From Bin16 sp965206315 (GTDB lineage: Bacteria > Chloroflexota > Dehalococcoidia > Lucifugimonadales > Australimonadaceae): a stretch of 64,000 nt of DNA. The DNA is taken from the NCBI GenBank assembly GCA_965206315.1, contig OZ242210.1, positions 2,418,001 to 2,482,000 of the forward strand. The letters run 5' to 3'. The translations under genes were made by a program, and so were the position numbers. This document shows, piece after piece, positions 15,834 to 24,100 of this stretch (the first letter of the stretch is position 1; every line of letters begins with the position of its first letter). The notes under the pieces are model-generated. The model ran no database searches, was not told where the DNA came from, and saw nothing but the letters and a program-made list of their open reading frames with translations.

Positions 15834-16691
15834 TCACTCCGTGCCGTCAACCTTATCAACCAGGGGCACGTAGCCGAACCTTACCCACGTTTCGATGGCC
15901 TGTGCGTCGGACATCGACGCGATGAAGCGCTTCGCTGTTTCTGCCGCGCCTGACTCACTGCCCACGCCTGCGGTGACCTGAAGACCGGCGCTCGCATCCG
16001 GCGGCAGCGGGGCCAGCGCGCGAATTCCTCGAGCGTCCGAGGCGATGAGCAGCGAACGGGGAACGAAACCGACCTCCGCGTTGCCGCTCACCACGAACTG
16101 GAACGCGTGCGCGACGTTCTCGCCGTAGGCGATCCGTCCGTCCGACTCCTCCCAGAGGTCCGTATCCCGGAGATAGCGCTTCGCCGCTTCCCCATACGGT
16201 GCGATATCGGGATTGGCAAGGGCTATCTGTCGAACCGCGCCGCTGCGGAGGAGCGAGGCAACATCGTCCGCCTCGTGGTCGAGGTTCGTGATCGCGACCA
16301 GTTCACCTGACGCGAGCACGGTGGCGGTCGCAGGGACCAGCAACTCGTCGCTGGCGAGGGCGGAAGTATACCGGCTGTCCGCTGAGACGATGAGGTCAAG
16401 CGGCGCGCCCTGGCGCAGCTGTTCAGCGAGTGTGCCGGACGCGCCGGTAACGAGCGTAACGGAGGCCCCGTGCTCGGACTCGAACCGCGCCGCGAACTCT
16501 TCGGCTGCTGGCTGGATGCTCGCGGCGACGCCCACCAGCAGGGCAGGTTGGGTTTCAGATCTGCCGGGTGCGCAGGCGGCGGAGAGCAGCGCAAGGAGCA
16601 AGACGACCGCTGATCCGGTCAATCGGAGCGCGTTGGCGCTGCGCCCTCGGCCGGGTGCAGCAGCGGGATGGGCTGCGCTAGAGCGATTCAA
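15834..16691 (-). CDS. modA: Molybdate-binding lipoprotein ModA
   Basis: A 285-residue solute-binding protein, lipidated at Cys 40 (LLSAAC). ModA signatures: VGVAASIQPAAEEFAARFE, GASGTLAEQLRQGAPLDLIVSAD, ALANPDIAPYGEAAKRYL, and a C-terminal AKRFIASMSDAQAIETWVRFGY. It captures molybdate or tungstate for ModB. The ATG lies 14 bases inside the end of bcp, so bcp-modA-modB form one transcription unit. The n-region is unusually long (about 20 residues); a later start is possible. Confidence 0.92.
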   Translation of the reverse strand: MNRSSAAHPAAAPGRGRSANALRLTGSAVVLLLALLSAACAPGRSETQPALLVGVAASIQPAAEEFAARFESEHGASVTLVTGASGTLAEQLRQGAPLDLIVSADSRYTSALASDELLVPATATVLASGELVAITNLDHEADDVASLLRSGAVRQIALANPDIAPYGEAAKRYLRDTDLWEESDGRIAYGENVAHAFQFVVSGNAEVGFVPRSLLIASDARGIRALAPLPPDASAGLQVTAGVGSESGAAETAKRFIASMSDAQAIETWVRFGYVPLVDKVDGTE

Positions 16692-17130
16692 GGACTGCGC
16701 CGGCGTGGCCCTTTACCTTCACGTTCTCGAAGACGCGCTCAACGATGCCTTCTTCGTCTATGACGAACGTCGTACGCGCCACGCCCATGTAGGAACGCCC
16801 GTAGTTCTTCTTCTCGACCCAGACCCCGTACGTGTTGACGATCTCCCTCTCGGGGTCGGCGACGAGTGTGAATGGCAGGGAGTACTTGCTCTTGAAGTTC
16901 TGGTGGGACCGCACGCTGTCGGTGCTGACGCCGATGACGACGGAGTTCTTTCGGGAAAGGGCAGGGGAGAGGTCCCGGAAATCGCACGCTTCCTGCGTGC
17001 AGCCCGGAGTGTTGTCCTTCGGGTAGAAGTAGAGGACTACCTTCCTGCCGCGCAGCGAGCCGAGCGTGAATCCCGCGCCGGTGTCGTCTACAGCAGTGAA
17101 ATCGGGCGCGGCGTCGCCAACCTGGACCAT
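16678..17130 (-). CDS. bcp: Thioredoxin-dependent peroxiredoxin (BCP/PrxQ)
   Basis: A 150-residue peroxiredoxin that reduces hydrogen peroxide and organic peroxides. Peroxidatic Cys 44 lies in KDNTPGCTQEACDF and the resolving Cys 49 five residues later, the PrxQ/BCP arrangement. GVSTDSVRSHQNFKSKYSLPF and ARTTFVIDEEG are also typical. Start set at the ATG at 17130 because AGGAGGGG precedes it; a start at 17148 would be inside that ribosome site. First gene of a unit with modA and modB. Confidence 0.95.
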   Translation of the reverse strand: MVQVGDAAPDFTAVDDTGAGFTLGSLRGRKVVLYFYPKDNTPGCTQEACDFRDLSPALSRKNSVVIGVSTDSVRSHQNFKSKYSLPFTLVADPEREIVNTYGVWVEKKNYGRSYMGVARTTFVIDEEGIVERVFENVKVKGHAGAVLESL

Positions 17131-17562
17131 GGATCCCCTCCTGAGCATCTCGCGTGAGAGTCGTTTCTAGGAGTAAATCGTAAATCTCAAGGTATCGCGG
17201 GACAACCCTGACGGCTCATGAGCCCCGTAGAGCGATTCTACGAGGTGAAGCCGACCCACAGGTCATCCAGCGCCCGGAAAGGGCCTCCCGGAGAGCGTTC
17301 TTCTGCGAAGCCCCACCACAGGGGCAGGGGAACGCGCAAGCCCTCGGCGGCACGCGGCGCACGCCTGGCGCAGGAATAAACAGAGGCTCCGGCAGCAGTT
17401 CACAGGAGCGCCCGTAGCAGTTTCCAGATAAACCGGCAGAGAAACACAGAGAAATCTGCAGCATTCCTCTATTGTTTTATCCGGTCCACTCCTGCAGAAT
17501 CCTTCGAGCGCACAGAACAACTCTGTGCCGCGGCAGAATGAACAGCAGTGGAGGGAGAGGAA
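17131..17562. other. Intergenic region, no gene identified
   Basis: 432 bases between divergent genes. Several open frames occur on the minus strand (for example 17216-17464) but none has a spaced ribosome site or a recognisable family. From about 17370 the GC content falls and words such as GCAG and CAGAA recur. A TTTTATCC stretch near 17475-17482 may belong to a promoter for the gene at 17563, but no clear -35/-10 pair is visible. Confidence 0.5.
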
Positions 17563-18312
17563 ATGGCGAGACTGGGCCAGTACAGTTACCCGGACATCAG
17601 GTTCGGCGACGCGGTGGAGATAGCGAACCGCATCCTGAACAAGTTCAAGGGTACGGTGAGCGTGAAGGGCCTTGCGTGGGAACTGGGGATGGCCGAGGGG
17701 AGCGGCACCCTGTTCGCGAAGGTCGCGGCGCTCCGCGATTTCGGCCTCGTGGAAGGCCGTGGTGAGCTTCGCATCTCTCAGCTGGCACAGCGGGTCCTGC
17801 ACCCGGCCAGCTCAGAGGAGTGCCTGGAAGCGACAGCCGAGGCGTTCCAGCGCGTCGAACTGCTGAGCCAGCTCTACACGCGGTTCGAGGGAGAGGTGCC
17901 GGACGACATGAGCCTCCTGGTGGGGTTGGAGGAGATCTCCCGCGCCCCCCGGGATGAGATCGTCAAGCGCGCTCCGCTCATCCAGAAGCATCTGACCGAT
18001 GCCATACGAGTGCTGGGCAGGCCGGCCAAGGCAGAGAGAATCGCAGAACATTCTGGCAAGCGCCAGAGGATTGCTGTCGAATCTCCGGGTGTCGCCCCTG
18101 ACACGCCCGCTGAAGAGCCGCCTGCCGACGGGCTGCACATCACGGCTGCGGGGCGGCGACTCTCGGTCCCGCTGACGGCCGAGTACATAGAGGTGGCCAT
18201 CAGCCTCCTCCGTGCGATGCAGGTGGAGATGCGCCGGGAACCTTCGGGCACTCCCGCGATGCCGCTCTTCGAAGGCGTGGACTTCGACCTGGGAGAGCAG
18301 CTGGACGTGTGA
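17563..18312 (+). CDS. Winged-helix-like protein, unknown function
   Basis: A 249-residue protein. Residues 1-75 look like a winged helix: a helix FGDAVEIANRILNKF, then VSVKGLAWELGMAEGSGTLFAKVAALRDFGLVEG with the wing ELRISQLAQRVL. A helical middle (about 80-150) follows, then a Pro/Glu-rich linker (ESPGVAPDTPAEEPPADG) and a C-terminal helix. The layout recalls DUF5343-like predicted DNA-binding proteins, but I cannot assign it. Start at ATG 17563 behind GGAGGGAGAGG. It converges on tRNA-Arg. Confidence 0.7.
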   Translation: MARLGQYSYPDIRFGDAVEIANRILNKFKGTVSVKGLAWELGMAEGSGTLFAKVAALRDFGLVEGRGELRISQLAQRVLHPASSEECLEATAEAFQRVELLSQLYTRFEGEVPDDMSLLVGLEEISRAPRDEIVKRAPLIQKHLTDAIRVLGRPAKAERIAEHSGKRQRIAVESPGVAPDTPAEEPPADGLHITAAGRRLSVPLTAEYIEVAISLLRAMQVEMRREPSGTPAMPLFEGVDFDLGEQLDV

Positions 18313-18322
18313 GGTGGGGGAC

Positions 18323-18399
18323 TGGCGCCCCAGACAGGATTCGAACCCGTGACCCGCTGCTTAGAAGGCAGCCGCTCTATCCTACTGAGCTACTGGGGC
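18323..18399 (-). tRNA. tRNA-Arg (anticodon TCT)
   Basis: The minus strand folds as a tRNA: acceptor GCCCCAG pairs with CTGGGGC, the D arm contains TAGCTCAGTAGGATAGAGC, the anticodon loop is CTTCTAA (anticodon TCT, reading AGA and AGG), the T arm contains GGGTTCGAATCC, and G is the discriminator. The 3' CCA is encoded (bases 18323-18325). The plus-strand translation of this tRNA gives the familiar false N-terminus GAPDRIRTRDPLLRR, rejected here as coding. Confidence 0.97.
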
Positions 18400-18497
18400 C
18401 TCTCTTCGACTATAGTGCCGGGGCGCATGGGGGTCAATCAACCCTCCGTGCGCCCCGGTTGCGCTTGAAATCACCCATGCGGAGGCGATGCGATCCC

Positions 18498-19280
18498 ATG
18501 ACGTACCAGACGATCAAGTTCGAGACCGAAGGGCCTCTCGGCGTGCTGACGCTCAACCGCCAGGAACGTCTGAACGCCATCAGCCGCGAGGTTACCCAGG
18601 AGCTGCAGGACCTCGTGACCCGCCTGGAGACTGACGACGAGGTCCGTGTGCTCATCGTGACCGGCTCGGGCCGCGCGTTCTGCGCCGGCGCCGACATCAA
18701 AGAGCGCGCCGAGAACCTCGACGACCTCTCCCTGGCGCGCACCTCGGCCGTCATCTCCCCCACGTTCCGGCGGCTGGAGCGTCTCAACCAGGTGAGCATC
18801 GCCGCGGTCAACGGCGTCGCGGCAGGCGGCGGCCTCGAGCTGGCGATGGCGTGCGATCTGCGCATCGCGAGCTCCGAAGCGCGGATGGCGCTCCCGGAGC
18901 TGACGCTCGGCATCCTGCCTGGCGCCGGCGGCACACAACGGCTGCCTCGTCTCATCGGCCCCGCGCGCGCCAAGGAGATGATGCTCTTCGGCAGGTTCAT
19001 CGACGCGCAGACCGCGCTCGAGTGGGGGCTCGTGAACGCCGTATCGTCACCGGGCGGACTGCTGGAAGAGGCGCGAGCATGGGCTGCGCGGCTGTTAGAA
19101 CTGCCGCCGCTCTCGCTCGCGAGCATCAAGAACGCCGTCAACGTCGCGATGGACGTGGACCTCGACACGGGCATCCAGTACGAGCAGCGTTGCTCGGCTA
19201 TGCTCGCGCTCACCGAAGACCGGCGGGAAGGGCACACCGCGTTCGTCGAGAAGCGCCCCCCGGTGTTCGTCGGCCGCTAG
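18498..19280 (+). CDS. Enoyl-CoA hydratase/isomerase family protein
   Basis: A 260-residue crotonase-fold enzyme, probably hydrating trans-2-enoyl-CoA in fatty-acid or amino-acid degradation. Oxyanion-hole segments are SGRAFCAGADIKE (about 57-69) and VAAGGGLELAMACD (about 106-119). Both catalytic glutamates are in place (GGLELAM and LPELTLGILPGAGGTQRL), which favours hydratase activity. The ATG at 18498 is used; the open frame extends upstream across the tRNA, but that part is not coding. A TATAGT box near 18408 may be its -10. Confidence 0.92.
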   Translation: MTYQTIKFETEGPLGVLTLNRQERLNAISREVTQELQDLVTRLETDDEVRVLIVTGSGRAFCAGADIKERAENLDDLSLARTSAVISPTFRRLERLNQVSIAAVNGVAAGGGLELAMACDLRIASSEARMALPELTLGILPGAGGTQRLPRLIGPARAKEMMLFGRFIDAQTALEWGLVNAVSSPGGLLEEARAWAARLLELPPLSLASIKNAVNVAMDVDLDTGIQYEQRCSAMLALTEDRREGHTAFVEKRPPVFVGR

Positions 19281-19786
19281 GGGGCGGAGGCTGTTTCAGC
19301 TGCCCCGAACCGCGTCGCGACCCAGTGCATCGTGACGGGCCCGAGGCGGTGGCGCTTGACGCTGCGGATCGACATCGAACCGACGTCTGCAGACGTCGTG
19401 CAACGCTCCTGGACGAGCCGACCGAGAGGACGCGACACCACGATCGCGAACATGGTGTTGGAGAAGGCGCGGCTCAGTCCCCGGCTACCGCCTCCGGCCA
19501 TGCGGTAGCCTCCCAGCGACGCCATCGTCGCGAGGGCAGCGCCCACGACGATGTTGGTCCCGCAGAACGGGGATACGGCCAGGTTGCCTTCTCCCGCCTG
19601 CATCCGCCGGAGGGCCTCTCTCGCCGACTCTTCGACCTGTTGCGTGGGGATGTCGCCGAGCACGAGGAACCCGGTCGGTATCGAATAGCCCGCCACCGGC
19701 CTGCCGCTGACCGACGGCAGGAGCAGGAGCGATATGGTCGCGTGCTCCAACCCGTGATTGCGCTTCGTCTTCGCCCAGGGATTCAA
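19277..19786 (-). CDS. DUF6391-like membrane-associated protein
   Basis: A 169-residue protein with the N-terminal motif NHGLEHATI (residues 10-18), which I associate with DUF6391, a family of unknown function. The HxxxH arrangement in that motif could bind a metal. Further features are SIPTGFLVLGDIPTQQVEE, a glycine-rich hydrophobic stretch FCGTNIVVGAALATMASLGGY that may enter the membrane, and a basic C-terminus. The start is a TTG at 19786 with GGAAGAG upstream. Its end overlaps the convergent enoyl-CoA hydratase gene by 4 bases. Confidence 0.7.
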   Translation of the reverse strand: MNPWAKTKRNHGLEHATISLLLLPSVSGRPVAGYSIPTGFLVLGDIPTQQVEESAREALRRMQAGEGNLAVSPFCGTNIVVGAALATMASLGGYRMAGGGSRGLSRAFSNTMFAIVVSRPLGRLVQERCTTSADVGSMSIRSVKRHRLGPVTMHWVATRFGAAETASAP

Positions 19787-19924
19787 CGTTCTCTTCCGTG
19801 TGGCCGGTCGCCGTCAGTTCCGATTGTATACGGCTGCGGGCAGTGTCGCCTCGAGCGGCAGGGTAGGGCAGTGGTACGAGTGCGGCTGTCAAGGGGCTCG
19901 TGGCAGCACGCTTCGTAAGTGCGC

Positions 19925-20392
19925 CTACGTGAGGCGGATGATCTCGATGCCGGCGAGGGTCAGGGCTGTCACGACGATGCCAGCTATCACGACCCCTGCC
20001 GCGATGGCAGGCATGCCGCGCCGCACCGGCTCGTGCAGGGTCCAGACGATGAGCGCGCCGGTCCACGCGCCGGTGAGCGGCAGGGGGATGGCGACAGCCA
20101 GGACGATGCCGAAGAAGCCGTAGCGCCGCACCCGCGGGCCCCAGGACTGCTGGATGCGGGAGGTGCGCCAGCGCAGGAGACGGCCGACGATGTTCTGCTG
20201 CGCTTCCACTCGTGCGCCGACAGTACGCAGCGCGTAGAGGATGAACGGCACCGGGATGATGTTCCCGACGATCGACAGGCCAAGCGCTTGCGGCCAGGGC
20301 ATGTCCATGGAGGTGATGGCCAGGGGTATCGAGGCGCGCAACTCGCCGATGGGCGTCATTGCGGTCAGCAGGACGATCAGCTCGTCGGGCAA
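19925..20392 (-). CDS. Small multidrug-export-like membrane protein (COG2426 type)
   Basis: A 155-residue membrane protein with four or five helices. The motifs PIGELRASIPLAI (14-26), GLSIVGNIIPVPFILYAL, and RRYGFFGIVLAVAIPLPLTGAWTGAL are those of the Sm_multidrug_ex family. Despite that name, the transport role is not proven for most members. The TTG start at 20392 has no good ribosome site; the ATG at 20359 is an alternative that would remove the first eleven residues. Confidence 0.82.
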   Translation of the reverse strand: MPDELIVLLTAMTPIGELRASIPLAITSMDMPWPQALGLSIVGNIIPVPFILYALRTVGARVEAQQNIVGRLLRWRTSRIQQSWGPRVRRYGFFGIVLAVAIPLPLTGAWTGALIVWTLHEPVRRGMPAIAAGVVIAGIVVTALTLAGIEIIRLT

Positions 20393-20485
20393 AGGGGAGA
20401 ACCTCGGGGTCTGGGCGTCAGCACGGGCTGGTGAGGTCGTATTCTACCCGAATGGGGAGCGGGCAGGAGTATGTTCTGGACGTTT

Positions 20486-20502
20486 CTTATACTTTGTATA
20501 AG
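20486..20502. promoter_or_regulatory. AT-rich palindrome, candidate operator
   Basis: CTTATAC TTT GTATAAG is a perfect 7-base inverted repeat, strikingly AT-rich for this genome. A smaller inverted pair CTTTG...CAAAG follows at 20504-20520. It lies between two divergent genes, one encoding a small predicted DNA-binding protein (20611), so it may be an autoregulatory operator. Confidence 0.5.
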
Positions 20503-20610
20503 TCTTTGGATAACACAAAGTCCGGAAAAGTCGTATGCTAAACATTGGCATGAGTGTCATCCGAAGGTGTAGAATCTGTCTCAACATTCCGTAAGGAGGA
20601 GGGTAAGCAC

Positions 20611-20835
20611 ATGGCGCGCAAGACCCGGCTCATGCGAGAGGTGGAGGAGCGGTTCCATCAACCGCTCGAACGTCTGTTGCCTGAGAAGATCAATGAGAAC
20701 GGCCTTTCGGCCACGGCGGCTGAGTTGGAGGTGTCCAAAGCCACGCTTGGCTACTGGCTCCTCAAGCTCGGCATCAACGTCCGGCGTGTTGCACTTGCTC
20801 CGGGGGAGACCCTAGAGGTCAAGCGGGCAAGCTGA
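20611..20835 (+). CDS. Small helix-turn-helix protein, unknown function
   Basis: A 74-residue protein. The centre (GLSATAAELEVSKATLGYWLLKLG, about residues 32-55) reads as a helix-turn-helix of the resolvase/transposase HTH type. It is followed by a short tail NVRRVALAPGETLEVKRAS, and the N-terminus is basic. It could be a stand-alone regulator. Strong AAGGAGGAGGG site before the ATG. An in-frame start at 20554 is unlikely because it would place this ribosome site within the gene. Ended by the long hairpin at 20852-20903. Confidence 0.78.
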   Translation: MARKTRLMREVEERFHQPLERLLPEKINENGLSATAAELEVSKATLGYWLLKLGINVRRVALAPGETLEVKRAS

Positions 20836-20851
20836 GCAGCGTCTCCGGCGT

Positions 20852-20903
20852 AAAGAGAGGCGGACCGGCGATCTGGGGAGATAACGCCGACCCGCCTCTC
20901 TTT
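20852..20903 (+). terminator. Long hairpin terminator
   Basis: AAAGAGAGGCGG (20852-20863) pairs perfectly with CCGCCTCTCTTT (20892-20903). Inside it, after an AC/AC mismatch, CGGCG pairs with CGCCG, giving about 17 base pairs. The run of A on one arm and T on the other allows termination in both directions. Confidence 0.8.
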
Positions 20904-20950
20904 GTGTTCAGGCACTATGATGCACCGAGGCCTGCCCCTGGCATCCTTCC

Positions 20951-20978
20951 TTGACACAGCGAAGCGGCGGGTGATACA
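20951..20978 (+). promoter_or_regulatory. Promoter of the c-type cytochrome gene
   Basis: TTGACA (20951-20956), a 16-base spacer, GATACA (20973-20978). The start point would be near 20985, after the GTG at 20981, which supports translation from the later GTG at 21029. Confidence 0.5.
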
Positions 20979-21028
20979 ACGTGATAGAAATCACAACTGC
21001 CCTTCATCCTCCCGACATCAGAGGCCGC

Positions 21029-21520
21029 GTGCGACTCCGCCGTCCAATACTCCCCATACTGTTCACCTTCACAGCCCTGGGCCTACTCGCCGTTGTTGCG
21101 GCATGCGGGGGAGTCGGCGTAGTTGCCACACCCGAGTGCTACCTTGCCCAGGAAGGGCAGATCGTTGGCGCGGCAGGAGCCGATTGCGAGCCGCCCGATG
21201 ACGTGGAGGTCCTGCCGACTCCGACACCCACACCCGTTCAGTCAGGCGGCGGCGCAAACGATGCCCGGGTGCTCTTCATCACGTATGCCTGCGCCACCTG
21301 TCACGAGTTGGACAGCATCCCTCAGTCCAGGGGCAGCAGCGACGGTCCCGCGCTCGCAGGGATCGGCGCAAAGGGCGCGGACTACATCCGCACATCCATC
21401 CTCGACCCGTCCGCCGAAGTCATCGAAGGCTACGAGGACGGGCTGATGCCGCAGGACTTCGCGACCCAGCTTTCTCCCGAAGAGCTGGACATCCTGGTCA
21501 CCTTCCTTTCGAGCCAGTAG
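21029..21520 (+). CDS. c-type cytochrome lipoprotein
   Basis: A 163-residue exported monohaem cytochrome c, anchored as a lipoprotein (VVAAC, Cys 26). A Pro/Thr linker (TPTPTPVQ) leads to a cytochrome domain with the haem motif CATCH at 88-92 and probable axial Met 140 (GLMPQDF), ending LDILVTFLSSQ. It probably passes electrons at the outer face of the membrane. The frame is open from a GTG at 20981, but the promoter at 20951-20978 and the shape of the signal peptide (MRLRRPILPILF) favour the GTG at 21029. Confidence 0.82.
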   Translation: MRLRRPILPILFTFTALGLLAVVAACGGVGVVATPECYLAQEGQIVGAAGADCEPPDDVEVLPTPTPTPVQSGGGANDARVLFITYACATCHELDSIPQSRGSSDGPALAGIGAKGADYIRTSILDPSAEVIEGYEDGLMPQDFATQLSPEELDILVTFLSSQ

Positions 21521-21588
21521 GAACCGCGAAGACTCAGCACGACTTCGCCCCCACTGCCAGCGATCGCCGGTTTTCCCCTGTCTGTTCG

Positions 21589-21618
21589 TTGACCCCTTCT
21601 CGGCGCGTCCCCTATACT
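21589..21618 (+). promoter_or_regulatory. Promoter of dnaN
   Basis: TTGACC (21589-21594), 18-base spacer, TATACT (21613-21618), giving a leader of about 55 bases with GGAGG before the gene. Confidence 0.7.
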
Positions 21619-21679
21619 GCGCTGCCAGTGCGGCTGGAGGTTTTCCTTCCGCAAAACCACAACGTATTGAGGTTTCGAG

Positions 21680-22810
21680 ATGCAGTTACACTGCCTACAG
21701 GAGAATCTCAGCCAGGGACTCAGCATCGTCCAGCCCGCGGTCGCCACGCGTACGACGCTCCCCATCACGCAGCACGTTCTCCTCGCCACGGACGAAGGCC
21801 GGCTGAAGCTCTCGGCCACGAACCTGGAAGTTGCCATCAGCACGTGGATAGGCGCCGATATCCAGGAAGAGGGAGCGGTAACGATCCCCGCGAGGCTGCT
21901 GACCGACTTCGTCAACTCGCTTGGTCGCCAGACCATCAAGGTGCAGACGGCCTCCCAGGGAGGCGGCATCTCCGTTGAGGGCGACCGCACGAAAGCCAAC
22001 ATCAACGGCACGGCTGCCGAGGAGTTTCCTCCCATCCCCGCTGTAGACCAGGGGGTCTCGACAAAGATGTCGGGCAGGGCGCTGCGCGACGCGATCCATC
22101 AGGTCGTGCTCGCCGCTGCGGTCGAGGACTCGCGTCCGGTGCTCACCGGCGTGAACATCGAGCTCGACGGCACGAACGTGACGTTCGCTGCCGCTGACGG
22201 CTTCCGCCTCGCAGTGCGCAAGGCCCAGCTGCTGGAGCCCGCCAGCGAGAAGGTCTCGGTCATCGTTCCGGCCCGTACGCTCTCTGACATCGAGCGCCTC
22301 CTGGACGGCGATGACCCGGTCGACATCGTGGTCACGACACAGCGAAGCCAGGTCCTCTTCCGGTTCAAGAACATCGAGGTGGTTTCCCAGTTGATCCAAG
22401 GGACGTTCCCCAACTACGCGCAGCTCATCCCGCAGGAGCACGGCACGCGCGCCATCATCGGTCTGAACGAGTTGCAGCGCGCAACCCGAACGGCGGCCAT
22501 CTTTGCGAAGGACGGCTCCGGCATCATCAGGCTGCAGATGAGCGCCGAGGGCGGCGCCCCGGGAGTCCTCACGATATCGTCGCGGGCGGAAGAGGTTGGG
22601 GACAACACGGGCAACCTCGAAGCGGACGTTGAGGGTGCGGAAGGGAAGATCGCGTTCAGCAGCCGCTACCTTAGCGACGTGCTCAGCGTCATCGGCAAGG
22701 ACAAGGTGGCTCTGGAGATGACTACCTCTTCGAGCCCCGGAGTGATCCGCCCCGTAGACGATGGTGGCGAGTATGTCCACGTCGTCATGCCCATGTTCGT
22801 TCAGTGGTGA
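21680..22810 (+). CDS. dnaN: DNA polymerase III beta sliding clamp
   Basis: A 376-residue ring protein that tethers the replicative polymerase to DNA. The three clamp domains are visible in sequence: N-terminal MQLHCLQENLSQGLSIVQPAV and LPITQHVLLATDEGRLKLSATNLE, a central domain with VLAAAVEDSRPVLTGVNIEL, and a C-terminal domain ending DGGEYVHVVMPMFVQW (the usual ending is VMPM-RL). Length and motifs are normal. dnaA and recF are not adjacent, so dnaN lies outside the usual origin-linked cluster. Confidence 0.97.
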   Translation: MQLHCLQENLSQGLSIVQPAVATRTTLPITQHVLLATDEGRLKLSATNLEVAISTWIGADIQEEGAVTIPARLLTDFVNSLGRQTIKVQTASQGGGISVEGDRTKANINGTAAEEFPPIPAVDQGVSTKMSGRALRDAIHQVVLAAAVEDSRPVLTGVNIELDGTNVTFAAADGFRLAVRKAQLLEPASEKVSVIVPARTLSDIERLLDGDDPVDIVVTTQRSQVLFRFKNIEVVSQLIQGTFPNYAQLIPQEHGTRAIIGLNELQRATRTAAIFAKDGSGIIRLQMSAEGGAPGVLTISSRAEEVGDNTGNLEADVEGAEGKIAFSSRYLSDVLSVIGKDKVALEMTTSSSPGVIRPVDDGGEYVHVVMPMFVQW

Positions 22811-22836
22811 GCAACGTCAGAACTCGGAGGGTACAG

Positions 22837-24042
22837 ATGAAGCGCATCAAGTACGGGATCGTTATCGCCGCTCTAAGCGTTCTTCTTGTTGGATGTGGAG
22901 AGTCTGAGCCGGTCAAGGTGGGGTCGGTGATGGACTTCACCGGCGACCTTGGCGAGTTCGGCGGCCCCATGAACGACGCCGTCCTCCTCGCCGCCCAGCA
23001 CATCAACGACGCAGGCGGCGTGCTTGGCGGGCGCGACATCGAGGTCGTTTCCGAGGACGGAGCGACCAGCGACGTCACAGCCGTTGACGCCGCGCGCAAG
23101 CTGGTCAACGTGGACGGCGTCTCCGCGCTGATCGGACCGCTGGCCAGCGGCATCACGCTCGCCGTTGCGAACGCCGTCACCATCCCCAACCAGGTGCCGG
23201 AGATATCCCCGTCCGCGACCTCACCGGCGCTAACGGTGCTGGAGGACAATGACTTCATCTTCCGGACCGCTCCGTCAGACGCGTTCCAAGGCGTCGTGCT
23301 CGCAAACCTTGCGAGTGGACTCGGCTACCAGAGCGCGGGTGTGCTGTTCGTAAACAACCCGTACGGACAGGGACTGGCCGACCAGTTCACGGCTTCCTTC
23401 GAGGCGCTGGGCGGGCAGGTGACGGCGGTTTCGCACGAGTCGGGCCAGCCCTCCTACGCTTCTGAACTGACTCGGGCAACCGCTAACGGCCCTGACGTGC
23501 TGGTCGCCATCAGCTACCCGGTCAGCGCCGGCGTCTACATCCGCGAGGCGATCGACAACGGGGCGGCGGACACGTTCCTGTTCGTGGACGGAAGCAAGTC
23601 TGAAGAGCTGATAACCGCAGTGGGAGCAGCGAGCCTCGAAGGCATGTACGGCACCGCCCCCGGCGCCGTGGAGAGCGCGGCTACGGCGCAGTTCACGAGC
23701 GACTACGCCGCCGTGTACGGGGACAGCACGCTTCCGTTCATCAGGGAGTCCTACGACGCGATGGTCATATTCGGTCTCGCCATCGAGGCCGCAGACTCGG
23801 ACGACCCCGTTGCCGTCCGAGACGCGATGCGCGCGGTCGCGGGGCCGCCGGGTGTCGAGGTCGGCCCCGGTGAGGCTGAGATCGCGCGAGCGCTGGAGCT
23901 ACTCCGCGACGGGCAGGAGATCAACTACCAGGGCGCCAGCGGCCCGGTTGACCTGGACGAGAACGGCGACGTGACCGGCGCGATGGAGATCTGGAAGATC
24001 GCGGGCGGGCAGCTCGTCACCGAGCGTGTCATCTCTCAATAG
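22837..24042 (+). CDS. Branched-chain-amino-acid type ABC transporter substrate-binding lipoprotein
   Basis: A 401-residue type I periplasmic-binding protein (Peripla_BP_6/LivJ-like), lipidated at Cys 20 (VLLVGC). Seen: KVGSVMDFTGDLGEFGGPM, AAQHINDAGGVLGGRDIEVV, VSALIGPLASGITLAVAN and VDLDENGDVTGAMEIWKI near the end. The gene converges on livM, with a shared terminator between. The natural partner is the livGFHM operon next door. Ligand may be an amino acid, urea or another small organic; not decidable here. ATG 22837 is preceded by GGAGGG; an earlier in-frame start at 22804 overlaps dnaN. Confidence 0.93.
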   Translation: MKRIKYGIVIAALSVLLVGCGESEPVKVGSVMDFTGDLGEFGGPMNDAVLLAAQHINDAGGVLGGRDIEVVSEDGATSDVTAVDAARKLVNVDGVSALIGPLASGITLAVANAVTIPNQVPEISPSATSPALTVLEDNDFIFRTAPSDAFQGVVLANLASGLGYQSAGVLFVNNPYGQGLADQFTASFEALGGQVTAVSHESGQPSYASELTRATANGPDVLVAISYPVSAGVYIREAIDNGAADTFLFVDGSKSEELITAVGAASLEGMYGTAPGAVESAATAQFTSDYAAVYGDSTLPFIRESYDAMVIFGLAIEAADSDDPVAVRDAMRAVAGPPGVEVGPGEAEIARALELLRDGQEINYQGASGPVDLDENGDVTGAMEIWKIAGGQLVTERVISQ

Positions 24043-24069
24043 CCCTCTCGCCGTATAGAGCAGGCAGTG

Positions 24070-24098
24070 GCAGGCAGCGCCATCATGGCGCTGCCTGC
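24070..24098. terminator. Bidirectional terminator between convergent genes
   Basis: A perfect 14-base inverted repeat, GCAGGCAGCGCCAT / ATGGCGCTGCCTGC, around one central base. It lies 27 bases after the substrate-binding protein stop and directly before the livM stop (24101). Confidence 0.8.
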
Positions 24099-24100
24099 TT

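Noticed and set aside
17263..17802. Minus-strand frame of 179 codons, Cys-rich in part
   Set aside because: Overlaps the better supported gene at 17563 and lacks a spaced ribosome site; the cysteines do not form a zinc-ribbon pattern.
18309..18497. N-terminal extension of the enoyl-CoA hydratase with GAPDRIRTRDPLLRR
   Set aside because: This is the well-known false translation of a tRNA gene; the tRNA-Arg on the opposite strand explains it. The enzyme starts at 18498.
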